A stretch of DNA of 5,059 bases, taken from positions 38,275 to 43,333 of the forward strand of contig DAHE01000036.1 in assembly GCA_002508315.1 (NCBI GenBank). The letters are read 5' to 3'. The stretch comes from Thermocladium sp. UBA166. GTDB taxonomy: Archaea > Thermoproteota > Thermoprotei > Thermoproteales > Thermocladiaceae. The notes beneath the pieces were generated by a model that searched no databases, was not told where the DNA came from, and saw only the letters and a list, made by a program, of their open reading frames with translations. Below, piece after piece: positions 4,221 through 5,059 of this stretch (positions are counted from its first letter, which is position 1; each line of letters starts with the position of its first letter). A program made the translations under genes and the position numbers.

Positions 4221-5059
4221 TCACTGGCTGGAGGCCTTGTTCAGAACCGAGTAATTCACCTTATACACCAACACCCACCCGTACGGCCTGGAGACGTACA
4301 CTAATTGGAACCCCGGAGGCGGGGAGAGGTAGTTGCCGTAGTACAGCAGGCCATACAATCCCTCCAGCCACTGAGTGGCGTTGACGCCGTTAGGCGGGGA
4401 GTTCAATATGTTGAAGCCGTACTGCTGCGCGAACGGCTCGAGCTGCACGTTTATGTGAATGCCCACTTGATTGGAGGGCGATGAGGCGGTGGTGTAGTAA
4501 GGCCAAGTGTTGAAGAACCACAGCGGTATCGGGAATATCTGGTTACCCCTCAGCTGGGAATTACTCTGTATCTGGTTAATGCACCCGGTGAATTGACCCG
4601 AGAGGGAGGCAGCGTTCAGGTTGAAGAGCAGTTGGTAGAGCGTTGAATTGCTGAGGGGCACGTTTATCTGGGTGTTGAATTGAGCGAGGTCCGCTGTGCC
4701 CAGCAAGTCGTTTAGTATGTACGAGGAGCTGTGGCCCGATATCAAGGCCATCCAGTAGCTCTTAACGAAGTCCCCGCCCGTGGGGTACTCCGGTATCAAG
4801 CCGCACACATCTATGTTTTGCTGCGTGGTGGATCCTATGCTGAGGGCGGCCATGGGGGATGAAACCGGGACGGCCACTGCGCTGTACGGTATGAAGACCA
4901 CCACGTACTGCGCCTTTAATTCCCTCAATATGGCCAGGGACTTTGTGACGTTCCTAGTGACGAACGCCTCCCCTATCTGAGCTATCTGCGTCCCATTCAC
5001 CGTCGAGTTATCCGCCAAGCTGCTCTTATTCCCTATTATGGCGGTCCAGTACCCGTAAT
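4221..5059 (-). CDS. aglB: Oligosaccharyltransferase AglB/STT3, C-terminal part (5' end beyond window)
   Basis: AglB is the membrane enzyme that transfers a lipid-linked glycan onto asparagine in N-x-S/T sequons on the outer face of the archaeal membrane. Only the last 278 residues are visible; the multi-pass membrane part lies beyond 5059. The visible part begins YGYWTAIIGNKS, and the cut codon ends in AT, consistent with the Asp codon (GAT) of a WWDYG motif that binds the sequon's +2 Ser/Thr. LADNSTVNGTQIAQIG then matches the conserved stretch that follows in STT3 proteins. A DK motif, DxxKxxxM, is at D96, K99 and M103 (bases about 4749-4772) and completes the +2 binding pocket. The rest is an extracytoplasmic C-terminal domain rich in Asn, Gln, Ser and Pro. 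It has seven N-x-S/T sequons (N10, N17, N21, N36, N137, N226, N268) and only two cysteines (C85, C159). A TTG at 5016-5018 can open a shorter frame but is internal Leu14, not a real start. Confidence 0.9.
   Translation of the reverse strand, partial: YGYWTAIIGNKSSLADNSTVNGTQIAQIGEAFVTRNVTKSLAILRELKAQYVVVFIPYSAVAVPVSSPMAALSIGSTTQQNIDVCGLIPEYPTGGDFVKSYWMALISGHSSSYILNDLLGTADLAQFNTQINVPLSNSTLYQLLFNLNAASLSGQFTGCINQIQSNSQLRGNQIFPIPLWFFNTWPYYTTASSPSNQVGIHINVQLEPFAQQYGFNILNSPPNGVNATQWLEGLYGLLYYGNYLSPPPGFQLVYVSRPYGWVLVYKVNYSVLNKASSQ

Noticed and set aside
1..5059. Defence, toxin-antitoxin, CRISPR or mobile-element system
   Set aside because: No repeats with spacers, transposase, integrase, inverted terminal repeats or nuclease domains are visible. 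The Sir2 protein is a stand-alone deacetylase-sized sirtuin with zinc cysteines, not a SIR2-domain defence effector, which would carry extra domains and partners.

Overview
The window looks like the chromosome of a thermophilic archaeon, most likely a crenarchaeon (Thermoproteota, possibly order Thermoproteales). The evidence is: A/T-only TATA-type promoters about 25-28 bp ahead of start codons with no Shine-Dalgarno leaders; a Sir2-type NAD-dependent deacetylase; and an archaeal AglB/STT3 oligosaccharyltransferase. Coding DNA is GC-rich (mid-fifties percent by eye) and the promoters are sharply AT-rich. I cannot name the genus from sequence alone.

Layout, left to right. Positions 1-65 hold no gene I can support. 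Next is a minus-strand radical SAM/SPASM protein of the NirJ/AhbC/AhbD/TIGR04053-like group (66-1214). Then come a minus-strand membrane-anchored protein with a proline/glutamine-rich stalk, a coiled coil and a C-terminal roadblock-like domain (1327-2055), and a minus-strand PLP-dependent aminotransferase of the LysN/2-aminoadipate type (2116-3252). An AT-rich divergent promoter region (3253-3373) follows. It separates the aminotransferase from a plus-strand Sir2 deacetylase (3374-4129). After a C-rich convergent junction, the minus-strand C-terminal part of aglB/stt3 (4221 to beyond 5059) runs off the right edge, which cuts the WWDYG catalytic motif.

The three minus-strand genes face the same way, but the radical SAM gene and the anchored roadblock-like gene each have their own TATA box in the gap before them. 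I therefore read them as separate transcription units rather than one operon. The genes do not form a recognisable pathway: they cover protein N-glycosylation, protein deacylation, amino-acid transamination, an orphan radical SAM activity and a membrane scaffold-like protein.

I found no CRISPR array, tRNA, rRNA, insertion sequence or toxin/defence cassette. The most unusual item is the membrane-anchored coiled-coil/roadblock-like protein, which has no assigned role. Most other findings concern start-site correction, unusual residues in known families, and local DNA structure.
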